The notes beneath the pieces are model-generated. The model had not been told where the DNA came from, ran no database searches, and worked only from the letters and a program-made list of their open reading frames with translations. A DNA stretch of 64,000 bases from Kingdonia uniflora (taxonomy: Eukaryota > Streptophyta > Magnoliopsida > Ranunculales > Circaeasteraceae), in contig JACGCM010002205.1 in the NCBI GenBank assembly GCA_014058105.1, forward strand, positions 434,001 through 498,000, in the 5' to 3' direction. The position numbers and the translations under genes were made by a program. This document shows positions 23,884 through 34,980 of the stretch, piece by piece (within the stretch, counting starts at the first letter, position 1; every line of letters starts with the position of its first letter).

Positions 23884-25298
23884 TTAAATTCGTACTTAGA
23901 GTCCTACACTTTTGATAAAGAGATTAAATTTCTAAATGATCCAGTATATCAGAGATAATATTGTCTACCCCTATAGTACCATTGCGACATCATTTAAGTA
24001 TGGGGGTATATTAGTCTGGCTAAAGACGGTAAACTTAGTGCTTCTTAGGAGGTAACCTATGAAACATTCATGTACAAATATTTAGTTTTCCTCTTCCATT
24101 TATTTTCTTGTTCTCAAATATTGAGGGCAATGTTTGATTTAAGTATTTTTCGAAGAAAAGTAAAATAATGGCACTTTGACAATTTATGATATATTTTTGA
24201 TGAATTTTCAAGCACTTAAACTGATTTTACCTTGACATAAATAATATGGAAAAACCTAAATTTTGAAATCATACCAGGTATACACTAGAATATTTTGGAA
24301 TATCTTAAGCTAGATGTACTATCTTTTTATTAGCGACTAATTCAAGTTAACTTGGCATATTTTAAAAACGTGCACTTCATTGTAGTTTTACAATTAATAC
24401 CTTTAACAGATTTTTGCTCAGTATAAGGGAAATTTAGCATTTATGCTAGGAATAGTTTGTTACAAGGGGGACAACTGCCTAAGAATAAGTTTATTCTTAA
24501 GGAAAATAATAATAAGCCAAATGTGCTCTAAAAACTTTCACGCTGCAAGGCTACTCACATGATTAAGAACTGAAAGAGGAAAAATTATCACCAATCTTGA
24601 GTTTGACCATGAATTATGTGAAAGAAGCATAAGAAAATATTACTTGTGAGAATCCTGAGTCTTGATCATGATGGGGCACCACACCCCGGCAACCTTAGCC
24701 AACTGGCAGGGATTATCGACTGAAAAATCCTTGTTACAGAGGCTTCACTAAGAAATAAAATACTAAAAAAAAATAAAAAAATCTAGGAACACGAATTGAC
24801 TAAGGCACTTTTCAAACTGACCGTTGAATTTATTCCAGTAAGAACTAGACTACAAAAAACTGAGTAAATTATTCTAGACAATGTATTAGGAGATAAAACT
24901 ATTTTCATTGTATACTCAAATATAGTTAAAGATAAATACTTGAATCTCTTTCAAATATTGAAGTAGTACCTCTAGTTATGGATAAGCTAAAAATATTCTT
25001 TAGTATACTTGGGAGAATAGCAAGTTCAAAGATTTCTCCATCGATATATTTTTGTCACAACTAAGTAAGGATAAGTTCAAAGGAAATGAGTCATGCGTAT
25101 TCTAGAATTGTTTAAAATGTCATTATTTACTTTTGTGGGTATAGTCACTATAAAACCTCACGAGACAACACATGTCAACCAGGCTAAACCTGGAGGTTTA
25201 ACGGCTTGTTGCATATGCTAAATACAATTGCGCTCCCTGCGAAAGGGGTTATTATTTTAATTTACTCAAGACGAGAAAAAGACAAGTTTGGGGGTATT
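23884..25298 (+). other. G2 3' non-coding region and polypurine tract
   Basis: Between integrase and the 3' LTR I see only AT-rich sequence with stops in all frames. There is no env-like ORF and no membrane-type hydrophobic frame. The polypurine tract is the AAGTTTGGGGG stretch ending just before the LTR at 25299. Confidence 0.7.
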
Positions 25299-26552
25299 TG
25301 ATAAGCGCGTAATTATGACATTTTTAATATAATCGAGCATGTATTTTAGTCGTCTTTTATATTTAATTTTGGGTACTTATGTACGTTTGTTTGATTGCAG
25401 CTATTGGAGATGGATATTTGGAACCAAGCTCTTAAATTCAAGTAAAAGTATCTCCAGCAGTTCATAGTGTAAAAAGTCAAAGACACAATATATTTGGTCT
25501 CAAGATTGAAGAAATATATACACAAATATTCTTGGAGAATAAGATTAAAGAATATATTGCATCCAAGATCCTTGAAGATATTTTATATTGAAGATATATG
25601 CAAGAGTTTCCATGAAAAAAGATATCTACATCACTTAAGGGAATTATATGCAAGAATATTAGGCGATTGGTTGTAAAATTAGAAGACATTATTGTGAAAA
25701 TATTATTTACAATTTAATGTATAGTTTCTAAATTTGGATTTCTTCTCCTATAAAAGGAACATTCCCCCATTGTAATTGGGCATCTCATATTATAGTAATT
25801 TTAGAAGAAATAAAGTCATAAGTTTTATTTAATTGTCACTTATTCTCTTTTAGTTTAATTTTTGTTAATGTCATTTTTAGTTGTTAATGCAATGAAGTCT
25901 GAGATGAGCGGTTAATCTTCTAGCTAAGGCTAGGATGAGGCCTCTTCTTGGATGAGCAATTATTAAAAATAATTAGGTTCTAATTAGTTTTTTCTTAGTA
26001 CTTTATAGTAGATAAGTTAGTACATCATATCGAAGGCTTGACCATAGCTTCGATTTGGTGTACGATAACTTTGGATACAAACAAGTACTACTAACCGTAG
26101 ACTTGATTTGGAGATCTAAACAAGAGAAAACATTAGAGAACTCACTCAAACTAAGCCATTGTTGAGTTGATAATTCTCTAAGACACTCTTCACCATCTCT
26201 TAAAAGAAGAACCACTAAATGCTTGACCATAGATTTAGTAGTTTAGTTTGCAATATCTTATGTGTATTAACATGAACATATGATGGGTGGAGATATTAGG
26301 ATCTAGTTCTATATCGATTAGTACTTTGAAAGATAGAAGCCAAGTCCAAACCTTAGCTCTCTCCCTCATTAAGTTTTATAATTAGTTTTTATTTATTCTT
26401 CTTAGATTTATCTCGTATAAAATCATTATTCGGCCAAGAAAGTATTTGTTTTCCCAAACCTCATTATGGACTTGATCCTATTCATCCGTGCTACAATTCG
26501 ATAACCTTACTTTGAGTGGGTATTTTGTAGAGGCCCTAAAAACCTCTTGTCA
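25299..26552 (+). repeat. G2 3' LTR
   Basis: It starts TGATAAGCGCGTAATTATGA and ends TTGTCA before the ACATC duplication. It is the partner of 15674-16914. Confidence 0.92.
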
Positions 26553-26557
26553 ACATC
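26553..26557. repeat. Target-site duplication, right copy, G2 (ACATC)
   Basis: Matches 15669-15673. Confidence 0.92.
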
Positions 26558-26923
26558 TTTGCAAATCTATGCACGAAGACCCTTGTACTACTTACGGTCA
26601 AACAGCTAGTATATGTAATTGGCATACAGAAGATTTACTTATCAATATCTCTGGGAGATACATCTCAGGGAGATAAATCTCAAAGAGATTAATGTCAGTG
26701 GGAGTAGCCCCAGCCTGATGTGGAAACATGCGCGTTGTACTCTTTTTCCTGGTAGTGTAGTTCTATCCTTGAAGGTTTCACAGACTAGAAGTTTTGATGA
26801 GGCAACGTATACGCGTCTACAACCCATACAGGGTATAGGATTGTACTATTTCCCTGCAAAGCTTTTTTCCCAAGGGGTTTTGATGAGGCAAGTCGTCCTA
26901 GTTTGGAATACCCCAAGGGGGAC
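26558..26923 (+). pseudogene. C1 RNase H C-terminal tail and 3' untranslated region
   Basis: Joined to the end of the piece before G2, the reading ISEDI plus FANLCTKTL corresponds to the copia C-terminal motif usually read as DLFTKSLP. The match continues through LVYVIGIQKI to about 26640. The rest is non-coding and includes three short imperfect repeats of CATCTCAGGGAGATA near 26648-26692. The polypurine tract CCCCAAGGGGGAC lies just before the 3' LTR. Confidence 0.7.
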
Positions 26924-27180
26924 TATTAGAAGTTGGATCCAAGCCCAAGCTAGGAACCCAATTGGGTTTGGGTGTCCTATTGGACTCCTAATAAAGCCCA
27001 TAGGCCTTTAGGGTTATGGGGAGAGTTTGAGATTATTAGGTAACCTATTCAATAAGGTTATCTTCTTTGTATTACGTAGAGTTCTACTGTTCTCTAATAA
27101 TTAATAAAGAATCCTCTCACTCAATTGCTTTACAAAGATATTAGAACTGATAATCTTTCACAGTATTATATTTACTAACA
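26924..27180 (+). repeat. C1 3' LTR
   Basis: It matches 1620-1878. The first dinucleotide is TA instead of TG. It ends TTTACTAACA before the AGGAT duplication. Confidence 0.88.
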
Positions 27181-27185
27181 AGGAT
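27181..27185. repeat. Target-site duplication, right copy, C1 (AGGAT)
   Basis: Matches 1615-1619. Confidence 0.9.
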
Positions 27186-28708
27186 CTCATTTTACTTGAT
27201 ATCCCATACGTGGGCTCACCTGCTGATCCCGTAAAAAGTGGGCTCATCTTTTAAAAGAGAACCCATGACCAAGTTTAGTGATTTGGGCCCAACCCATATC
27301 AGAGTGAAAAACCAAATTTGGCTCTCAATCTTCCATTTTTTTTATCAAAATATTCAGTAAAATTTGCAATTCTCCTGATCCAAGTCTGTTCTCATTTCTA
27401 ATGGAGTTTGCAAGTTCTAAGTGAGTTAGAACTTCCTCTCTGGCTCTTGTAATTTTTTAGATATTAGTTTTAGTTTTAGTTTTAGTGTGCCCATTATTAA
27501 TTTATCCAAATTTAGAGTACCAATTGTGTGTTTTCATAAGTTTAATACTAATGTCGCTTTGATTAGAATTTTTTATTGCCAACTTATGGTTAAGGAATAG
27601 TTTGCGCAGAGGTGCAGCTGTGCAGGTTATTTAGGAATTGAAGTTAAGGTTGCTTGTATGACGTGGATTGTTGTTTAGGAAAGGGGAATGCCTTAGGGTT
27701 ATTCATTTTATTCACATGGTTTAAAACACCAATTCATCGAGGTGATGGTTAAGAGACTTTGGGATTAGCCCTTTGTGTGAGTAAAGTATATGGCGTTGTG
27801 GAATTCATTATAAATGGAAGGCATTATGAGGTGTTCTTACTGTAAAGTGGTAGGAATTAAATTAAGTTGATTGAATGTTTTATAGGTCGAGTTATGAAGG
27901 TGCGATACAAAGTAATTATTAGTCAGGACTTGTTTTGTTGCAAATTGGGAAACTTCCCAAATTTTAACAAGTTTAGTCTGTAGCTAAGTAAAAGGTAGGT
28001 AGTAATTGCTCAAATTAGAATTAGTATTACTATTATGTAAAAAAGGTAATCCTAGTGTTTTCTTTCTTTCGTAGGTAAGCGCAAAAATGGCCAGCAGAAC
28101 TCAAATCGCAAATAAGATGAGTACCAAGAATGTATGCTTGGCTAATAATCTGTGGGGCAACTATATCCACTAATATAGGAGCAAAATTCAAAACTTAACT
28201 GGAGTACTATTTTCTTTTAAAGTAGAAATTAAAAGACCAAAAAGTTAAACTGCCATCAGATAAGTAACTTATCGCTTCTTTATTTCCTCCTTAGTTTTGT
28301 CGCTCTCTTTGCCCTAAAACCAATCTATCGAGCATTCATCTTCTCAACTTGTAGTTTTTCGTATGCCTTGAAGTTTTTCATTTCTCCGTGATCTTCAAGA
28401 GCTAGAAAATTGGCTCCTCACAAGCAATAGGCTGGAGTGAACCCTAGACTTGAGTGGCATTACCAAGCTCTTTAGAGTTGAGTTTGGCTGTGAAATTGTT
28501 AACATGTCCTGGGAAGATCCCGAGTTTCTTCTTGTAGGTCTCATACCTTTATAAATTAACTTAGGGTAATCCAGGGAACGGTTCTTCCAGCAGTGATAAC
28601 AGATAGTGGGAGCAGCTTTCTTTGGTATTCCTACAGTCATGAGTTCTTACATTAATTGTACCCTACCAGCCCTATCCTTCATATTGTACTTGAGGTCTAG
28701 CCGTGAAC
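27186..28708. other. Flanking DNA between C1 and C2, no clear gene
   Basis: About 1.5 kb. It contains a TTTTAG-rich run near 27466-27486 and a possible splice acceptor (TTTCTTTCGTAG) near 28074, followed by a short ATG frame (28087-28170, 28 codons). A minus-strand frame at 28395-28640 (81 codons) has no family signature. It could be a degraded host gene, but I cannot name one. Confidence 0.45.
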
Positions 28709-28713
28709 ATTAG
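28709..28713. repeat. Target-site duplication, left copy, C2 (ATTAG)
   Basis: ATTAG lies before the left LTR of C2 and recurs at 33721-33725 after the right LTR. The last base of the right LTR overlaps the duplication by one base, so the exact end is uncertain. Confidence 0.7.
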
Positions 28714-28897
28714 TGAAAGAGTTTGAGCAGAGAAACATTTTTTTTGTATTATGAATTGATCTAAACTGTTACAGCTCTATTTATAGGGATACAAATAGCA
28801 GAATAACAGATTGTAGTTTACTGTTGTAACAGAAACTGTTTATAGTTATTACAACCAGAAGTAGTTACAGAGGTTCTGTTTATATACTCTTAATACA
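28714..28897 (-). repeat. C2 3' LTR
   Basis: On the plus strand it runs from TGAAAGAGTTTGAGCAG to TAATACA and matches 33539-33720. The polypurine tract (TTGAGGGGG on the minus strand) adjoins it at 28898-28906. CTCTATTTATAGGG near 28769 gives a TATAAATAG box on the minus strand. Confidence 0.85.
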
Positions 28898-29659
28898 CCC
28901 CCTCAAGTTGAAGGGAGGAGGAAGAACTGAGAGCTTGTATTGAAGTATCTTGAACCTCGATGTAGAGAGTCCTTTTGTGAAGATGTCTACAATTTGATCT
29001 TGAGTGCAGAGATACTTTACTATGAGAAGTTTAAGTAAAATCAATCCTCGGATGTAGTGATAATCTACCTTAATATGCTTGGACCTTGCATGAAAAATAG
29101 GATTTGATGCCAAGGCTATTGCACTGATGTTGTCACACCAGAGAATAGGCGCAGAAGATAAGGGAAATTAAAGATCATTGAGAAATGTGCAAATCCAAGT
29201 GAGCTCAGCACTGGTATGAGCTAGTGACCTATACTCAGATTCTGTGGAGGATCTAGCCACAGTGGGCTATTTTTTAGCACACCAAGAGATGGGATTATTA
29301 CCAAATAATATACAATAACCACTTATAGATTTTCTATCATATGGACACTCATCCCAATCTGCATCAAAATAGGCTGTGAGACTTAGTACACCCTTTGTGA
29401 AGTTCATGCCAAGAGAAACAACTCCTTTGAGAAATCTTAAAATTCTTTTTACTGTAGTCATATGAGAACTTCTTGGTGCATGCATGTGCTGACATACTTG
29501 GTTAACAGCAAAAGATAAATCTGGTTTTGTCCAAGTTAAGTATTGCAAACCACCAACTAAGGACCTGTATTCAGATGCATTAGAAAGAAGTTCTCTACTT
29601 GTTGTATCTAGTTTAAATCTAGAGGATACAGGTGTGCTACAAGGCTTTACCCCTGCCAT
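28880..29659 (-). pseudogene. C2 RNase H domain
   Basis: The frame 29659-29267 reads VGGLQYLTWTKPDLSFAVN, VKRILRFLKG, LTAYFDADWDECPYDRKS and SGYCILFGNNPISWCAKK, the copia RNase H. A stop at 29267 is followed by the last conserved block, with SKHIKVDYHYIR and QIVDIFTKGLS (29113-28880). The final few codons run into the LTR. RNase H would remove the RNA template during cDNA synthesis. Two stops break it. Confidence 0.82.
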
Positions 29660-29731
29660 AGAGGCTTTGTGGAGAAGATCAAGTGTGTACTTGAACTGAG
29701 ATAAGAAGAGTCCTTATGATGTTCTGTGTAC

Positions 29732-31144
29732 CTATAATCCCAGAAAAAAATGGATATTGCCCAGATCTTTCATTATAAATTTTACACCGAGTTGGGTGAT
29801 TATCTGATTACAATAAGATAGGGATGTGCCTGTAATGATTATATTATCTACATATACAAGGATAAAGGTGACTGTACCAGTATAGTGTCTTGTAAATAAT
29901 GAGGGATCAGATGTACAAGTGGTAAAACCTAAACCAAGAAGGCCATGCATTAGTTCCTCATACCAAGCTCTAGGAGATTGTTTTAAACCATAAAGGGACT
30001 TGTGTAGCTTGCACACGTGTGTGGGTTGGTCTTTGTTGATGAAGCCTAGAGGTTGTGACATGTAAACATGTTCTTGGAGATGTCCATGAAGAAAGGCATT
30101 GCTCACATCTAGTTGTTTTATGAGCCAGTCAAATTGGAAAGCTAAGGATAAAACCAGTCTGATTATTGTAGGCTTAACTACAAGACTGAATGTATCAAAA
30201 AAGTTTATCCCTTGTATTTGGTGATAGCCTTTAGTTATTAGTCTGGCTTTATATCTTTCTATAGAGCCATATGAGTGTTGTTTGACCTTGAAAACCCATT
30301 TGTAACCGACAATATGATGATTAGGAGGATGGGGTATAAGAGAACAAGTGTTTGTAGCTTGTAGGGCATTGTATCCAGATGACATGGCATCACTCCACTT
30401 TGGTTCTTTCACAGCTTGAGAAAAATAGGTTGGTACAGGTATAGTTGTTGTATTAGTATGCAATTCTGAAAGAGGATGTTTTGTTGCCAGTAGTACTTTT
30501 GGTTTATATACCCCATTCTTTGATCTGGTAGCCATGTGATGTATAGGTACACTGTTGGTGCTATCTATTCTGGTGAATCTAGAGGCATGTGATGAAACAG
30601 TGGTAGATGAAGGAGCAAAAATAGTGGACAGTAATTCATTGTTGGTAGGTAAAGGTACATGGATAGGTATAGATGTAGGAATAGTTTGGGTAGGAGTAGG
30701 TAAGTTAGTAGGTGTAGGTACAGTTTGGGTTGGTGTAGGTACAGTAGGTGTAGGTAAGTCAATGTGTGGAGATATGATACAAGGAGTATAAATTGGTCGT
30801 GATGGTACTGCATTAATGAAGGTAGTAGTAGTTAGAGGTATTGGAGGATGTGATATTACATTATTGGTGGTGGAATGATTTGAAGAAAATAAAGGGAGAA
30901 TAAGAGGTATAGAGTTATGTGATTTTGGAGGAGTGATATTAAACTGTGAAGAGTTGGATAGAAAGGGAAAAGTAGTTTCATTGAAAACAACATGGCTAGA
31001 GATATAGACTTTCTTTGTAGTGATGTCAAGACATCTATAACCATTATGATGTTGATTGTGCCCTATAAAGACACATAATTTTCTCCTAGGATGAAGTTTG
31101 TTGGAGATGTATGGTTTGAACCAGGAAAACATGCATAACCACAA
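29732..31144 (-). pseudogene. C2 integrase C-terminus, Pro/Thr hinge and reverse transcriptase
   Basis: This 470-codon frame starts inside the integrase C-terminal part (PYISNKLHPRRKLCVFIG, then GYRCLDITTKKVYIS). It passes through a Pro/Thr-rich hinge of PTPTQTVPT-type repeats and enters RT at about residue 245 (EPKWSDAMSSGYNALQ). QLDVSNAFLHGHLQEHVYM and YGLKQSPRAWYE are intact. The catalytic tetrad reads YVDN at about 29843-29854 instead of YVDD, so the second metal-binding Asp is lost. The frame ends with a stop at FFLGL. It has no true initiation codon because it is part of a polyprotein. Confidence 0.88.
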
Positions 31145-32290
31145 ACTTTAAGAAATGAGTAATCAGGTATGTGGCTGAAGAGCTTTTGATAGGGAGAGAT
31201 ATTTTGAAGAGCTTTGGAGGGTTGTCAGTTAATGAGATATATAGAGGTATGAAAAACTTCAACCCAATAATCAAGGGGAATATGACTTTGAGAGAAAAGG
31301 GTTCTACTGAGGTCAATTATGTGCTTGTGCTTCCATTCTGCTATGCCATTTTGTTCAGGAGTGTGTGGGTAGGAAAATTGATAAGAAATACCATGTGTGG
31401 TCAAAAAAGATTTGAAAACATTACTAGTAAACTCACTACCTGCAACAGACCTGAGGATTTTAATTTTTTTGTTAAGTTGGTTTTCTACTTAAGATTTAAA
31501 AGTTACAAATACGCTGTAAAATTCTGATTTGGCATATAGAGGAAAAATCCAACAATATTTAGAGTAGTCATCAACAAAACTTACATAATATTTAAATCCT
31601 AAGTTGGATTTATGTGGTGAAGGACCCCACAAATCTCTATGTATAATATTCTAAGGAATCAAAGATTTTGACTGAGCAAGATTAAAAGGTAATTTCTTAC
31701 TTTTACCAAATTGGCAAGCATTACAGAAAGTGATATCTTTTATTGAACTACTAAGAGGAAGTTTATTGTGACTAACTAGACAATGTAAAGTTGAAAGAGA
31801 GGGATGACCGAGTCTCTGGTGCCAAATGGAAGAGCTGGTCCTGACTCCACTGAATGCAGTTGGTGAGAATTTAGATGTTGTAGACTGTCCTTGAAGAGGG
31901 AGAGGGTAAAGGCCATTTTCATGTTGTCCTTTGTAAAGAATCTTCCCTGAGGTGTTGTCCTTAACAAAGAATGAGTTGTAGGCAAAATTTAATGAGCAAT
32001 TGTTATCATTAACAAATTTGTGCACTGAAATGAGATTTTTTGTGATTTGAGGAACATGCAAGATGTTAGTGAGTTTAAAATTGGAGTATGGTGATGAAAA
32101 ATGTGAAGAACCAGTATGGGAGATGTGCAAACCTTATCCATCGCCCACCATGACTGCGTCACTGCCATCATAGTCTGAAGGTTCAGATAGATTATTGATA
32201 TTAGAGGTAATATGGTCGGATGTTCCGGTATCTGTATACCAATTGGATGTTAAACTTGTTGAGCTCCTATTGGCTATCATTACAGTTAAT
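31145..32290 (-). pseudogene. C2 protease and integrase core
   Basis: Protease motif WYTDTGTSDHIT (near 32235) has the DTG active site. The gag-pre-integrase and HHCC finger part (WHQRLGHPSLS, CNACQFGKSKKLPF) lies in the frame 32130-31651. The core shows Asp in HRDLWGP and Glu in EQNGIAEWKH. The second catalytic Asp is missing: the canonical SDGGGEF block reads SVAGSEF. Stops lie at 31651, near 32133 and near 31492. Integration by this copy's own enzyme is not possible. Confidence 0.82.
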
Positions 32291-32323
32291 CTAAAGGGTG
32301 TTATTCAACCTTGATGGCATAAT

Positions 32324-33353
32324 TTATCCTATTATGGCAATCAATTGCAACATGCCCCAATTTGTTACAGATTTGACAAGTTGGCTTCTGTGAGTAACTG
32401 CTACTTGCACCATTATTCTGATCGTAAGACTAACTCCTGCCTTGAGTAAAATTTCGTGAAGAATCCCCATATGAAGGATATTGATGGATGTTATAGCCAT
32501 TTTTATGGTTATTGTTGTGAGGAGGAGGCTGAGAATCATTGTTCTGATAATTTTGATTGTAGTTCCTTCCACCTCTGCCATTTCTACCTCCTCTACCTCC
32601 ATAGTTGTTAAAATTTCTAACTTGCACATTTTGTTGAACACCTTGTGTTCTACTTGCAGTGAAGGCTTGTATAGTAGAGTCACTGGGTAGATGAGTCTTA
32701 TTTTATGACTCAATGGACAACTCTTCACTCAGCATGAGGCCATAAAGGTCATTGGTAGTTATTGAAGTTGATCGTACTCGAATAGAGGTTACAAACGCAT
32801 CATATTCAGCTGGTAAACCATTGAGAATGTGAAAGACTATGTCTTCATCATCCATGAGAGAGCCAGATGCAGCAAGATTATCCACAATTTTCTTGATGTT
32901 GTGGAGATAATCTGAGACAGAGTCATTGCTCTTCTTGATTGATTGCAACTTCGACTTGAGTTGTATCACATGTGATTGAGAGATTGACGAAAACCTTCAT
33001 TCCAAAGTATGCCAAAGAAGTTCTGATGATGGTAATCTAACTACATAGGGAAGTAATCCTTCAGAAAGAGTTGCAATCAGCCATATAAGAAGAGTTTGAT
33101 CTCTTTGGATCCATTCTGAGAAGTGAGGATTTGAGATCATAACTTCTTTCCTCAATTCATCAATGCTGGTAACGAATTCGGCTGGAGATATGTTAGAACC
33201 ATCAATAAGTCCAAGAAGATTGAAACTACGTAGTATTGGAATCCAAAGTGATTTCCACAGTATGTAGTTATCTTTGGTCAATTTGATCGAGACGAGGTTT
33301 TCAATGTTGTGAATCGCTATTGCTGAACCTGAATTGGAGCTCGAGGATACCAT
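32324..33353 (-). pseudogene. C2 gag with CCHC knuckle
   Basis: The frame opens at the ATG at 33353. It reads KLTKDNYILWKSLWIPILR (gag N-terminal block), then a TGA at 32997, then the UBN2-type block VIQLKSKLQSIKKSNDSVSD with HILNGLPAEYDAF. An Arg/Gly/Asn-rich tract (GGRGGRNGRGGRNY) precedes the knuckle CQICNKLGHVAIDC near 32365. Gag would form the particle and bind RNA. Two stops (near 32997 and 32704) and another near 32430 interrupt it. Confidence 0.85.
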
Positions 33354-33526
33354 TGTTGATGATGATGAGTTGTAGTAAATGATGATTATCTTCAAATTGA
33401 TGATCTTTGATAACAACCTTCAAGCTTTGATCGCCTTGAATGAGCTTTAGAAGCATGAGATAAGGTTGAGATAGAAAGGAATGAAACCAAAAAAAAATAT
33501 TGATCGAGATCACCGTTTGGTTTGTA

Positions 33527-33538
33527 GCTCTGACACCA
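33527..33538 (-). other. C2 primer-binding site (initiator Met-tRNA type)
   Basis: The minus strand reads TGGTGTCAGAGC directly after the LTR end. It has one change from the common copia TGGTATCAGAGC. Confidence 0.85.
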
Positions 33539-33720
33539 TGAAAGAGTTTGAGCAGAGAAACATTGTTTATGTATTATGTATTGATCTAAACTGTTATAGT
33601 TCTTTTTATAAAGATACAAATAACAGAATAACAAATTGAAGTTTACTGTCGTAGCAAAAACCGTTTACAGTTATTACAGCTGGAAGTAGTTACAGAGGTT
33701 CTATTTATATACTCTTAGTC
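33539..33720 (-). repeat. C2 5' LTR
   Basis: It matches 28714-28897. The TG/CA ends are present if base 33721 is counted. CTTTTTATAAAG near 33601 replaces the TATA-like stretch of the other LTR. Confidence 0.85.
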
Positions 33721-33725
33721 ATTAG
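33721..33725. repeat. Target-site duplication, right copy, C2 (ATTAG)
   Basis: Matches 28709-28713. Confidence 0.7.
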
Positions 33726-34975
33726 GACGTAGAGGTCCAGCTTTTGGCCATATGAAAATCTTCACAGCTTTCTCTTGCCTTTTTGCACGTCTTCCTTCTA
33801 ATCTTCACGAAAAAATGTCCATTAGGTGTAACATTGTATTGCTTCTTGAACTTTGGCATAATACTAATACCAATTCTAACTCTAGCAAAATAATTATCAT
33901 TATTAAGTATTCACCACAACCATGGATCTAATCCATAGACGACCATTTCAGGTTATTAAGGGAGATTCTTGGGGAGTTCTTAGGGATGCCAATACAGTTG
34001 GAAAGAGATGGACAAAATATTTTGTGGCCGATGGTGTACTACATGGTTGTGATCATGTTGGGTTCACCGTTCTTAGGTGTTGCGACATACTCTTTTAAAC
34101 TGTGCACATACAACTATTAGACCGCGCATTCGATAACTGACATGCAATATTTTTGAATTTGGGCAAATGTTCTTGATGGTGTTAGTGTGTTTCATCCTTA
34201 TGAGGTAATTTTTGGATTGAAGCGTTGACATGTACTGTTGATGTTGCAATACATTCTGGTATCTTGTCGGAAGGCTGGCATTTTCTTAGATAGGTGATTT
34301 ACATTATTGCTACCGAGATCTTGGGCATTACTAAGATTCATTCTGGTTTTCGTTTTGGTTTGGTTGATTGATCAATTGACTTTTGAAGTGCGGTACGATT
34401 TCATTAGAGAATAGATCTACACTCAAAGGGAGGTTGCACTTAACAGTTTGATCGATATGAATCTAGTACAATTAACAGAGAGGATTCCCCAATATTGATC
34501 GTGGTTGGTGCCCAAAAGTTATTCTAGGTTGGGGCTTCTCAGAGTGTTAGGGAGATATCTTCCCTAGTTGTATTTGTACCATATATAACTATTTATGTTT
34601 GTTTGAGGGTTTTAGAGTGAATGCTTTTGGTGCTTTGTTAATCTCAAAGCCTTAGTGAGGAACACCAAGTTCGGAAGGATTTAAGTATTGGTAAGACCTG
34701 AAGATGATCATGGGACCTTGTTGAAGATAAAGAAAAAAGGACCTTGTTGAATATTGTGGGAAAAATACACATATTTGAGTGTATTGTTGTCTAGAGAGGA
34801 TAATTAGGCATTAGTGACTCGCCTTCTTTCCTGGGAGATATACAGAGCCCATAGACTGCTTTATTCAAATCAAGATAAATCTAGGTAAGTGGCCTATATT
34901 GGTGGCACTTCGATTCCAGAACCTCAGTTTTCCATGCAAATTATTTGTTTTGAATACTCCTATAATTTGTGACAT
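33726..34975. other. Flanking DNA between C2 and C3
   Basis: About 1.25 kb without an open gene. One ATG frame at 33922-34098 (plus strand) contains WTKYFVADGVLHGCDHVGF, faintly like the second half of a plant B3 DNA-binding domain. No first half of such a domain is visible. A minus-strand frame near 33730-33870 is basic but unrecognised. Confidence 0.4.
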
Positions 34976-34980
34976 CTTTT
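34976..34980. repeat. Target-site duplication, left copy, C3 (CTTTT)
   Basis: CTTTT precedes the C3 5' LTR and recurs at 58475-58479. Confidence 0.85.

Larger units (their letters stand above)
15674..26552 (+). mobile_element. G2: full-length Athila-like Ty3/gypsy element
   Basis: G2 is 10.9 kb with LTRs of 1241 and 1254 bp, an ACATC duplication, a tRNA-Asp-type PBS, gag, protease, RT, RNase H, integrase (gypsy order) and a polypurine tract. It interrupts the RNase H end of C1. The LTRs differ by roughly one base in a dozen in the stretch I compared by eye, so the insertion is not recent. All coding parts carry stops or frameshifts. About 1.4 kb between integrase and the 3' LTR, where Athila elements may carry an env-like ORF, is non-coding. 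Confidence 0.92.
1620..27180 (+). mobile_element. C1: old Ty1/copia element split by two gypsy insertions
   Basis: The ends are near-identical LTRs of about 258 bp (1620-1878 and 26924-27180) inside a 5-bp AGGAT duplication. The internal region survives in three pieces: 1879-5811, 13101-15668 and 26558-26923. Read in order they give leader, gag, protease and start of integrase; then integrase, RT and most of RNase H; then the RNase H tail and 3' untranslated region. Integrase preceding RT fixes it as Ty1/copia. Every coding segment carries many stops and frame changes, so it is long dead and is the oldest layer here. Its own length without the insertions is about 7.4 kb. Confidence 0.9.
28714..33720 (-). 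mobile_element. C2: full-length Ty1/copia element, minus strand
   Basis: C2 is 5.0 kb with short LTRs of about 183 bp, a Met-tRNA-type primer site, gag with a zinc knuckle, and pol in copia order (protease, integrase, RT, RNase H). The pol is divided into long open stretches with only a few stops, the longest being 470 codons. It is the best preserved element in the window. It still has lethal changes: RT YVDN for YVDD, and Val at the second integrase Asp. Confidence 0.9.

Noticed and set aside
23884..25298. Possible env-like ORF in G2
   Set aside because: Stops in all frames and no membrane or signal segment seen.
30555..30791. Plus-strand Gly/Val-rich frame
   Set aside because: Mirror of the Pro/Thr-rich hinge of the C2 polyprotein on the other strand.
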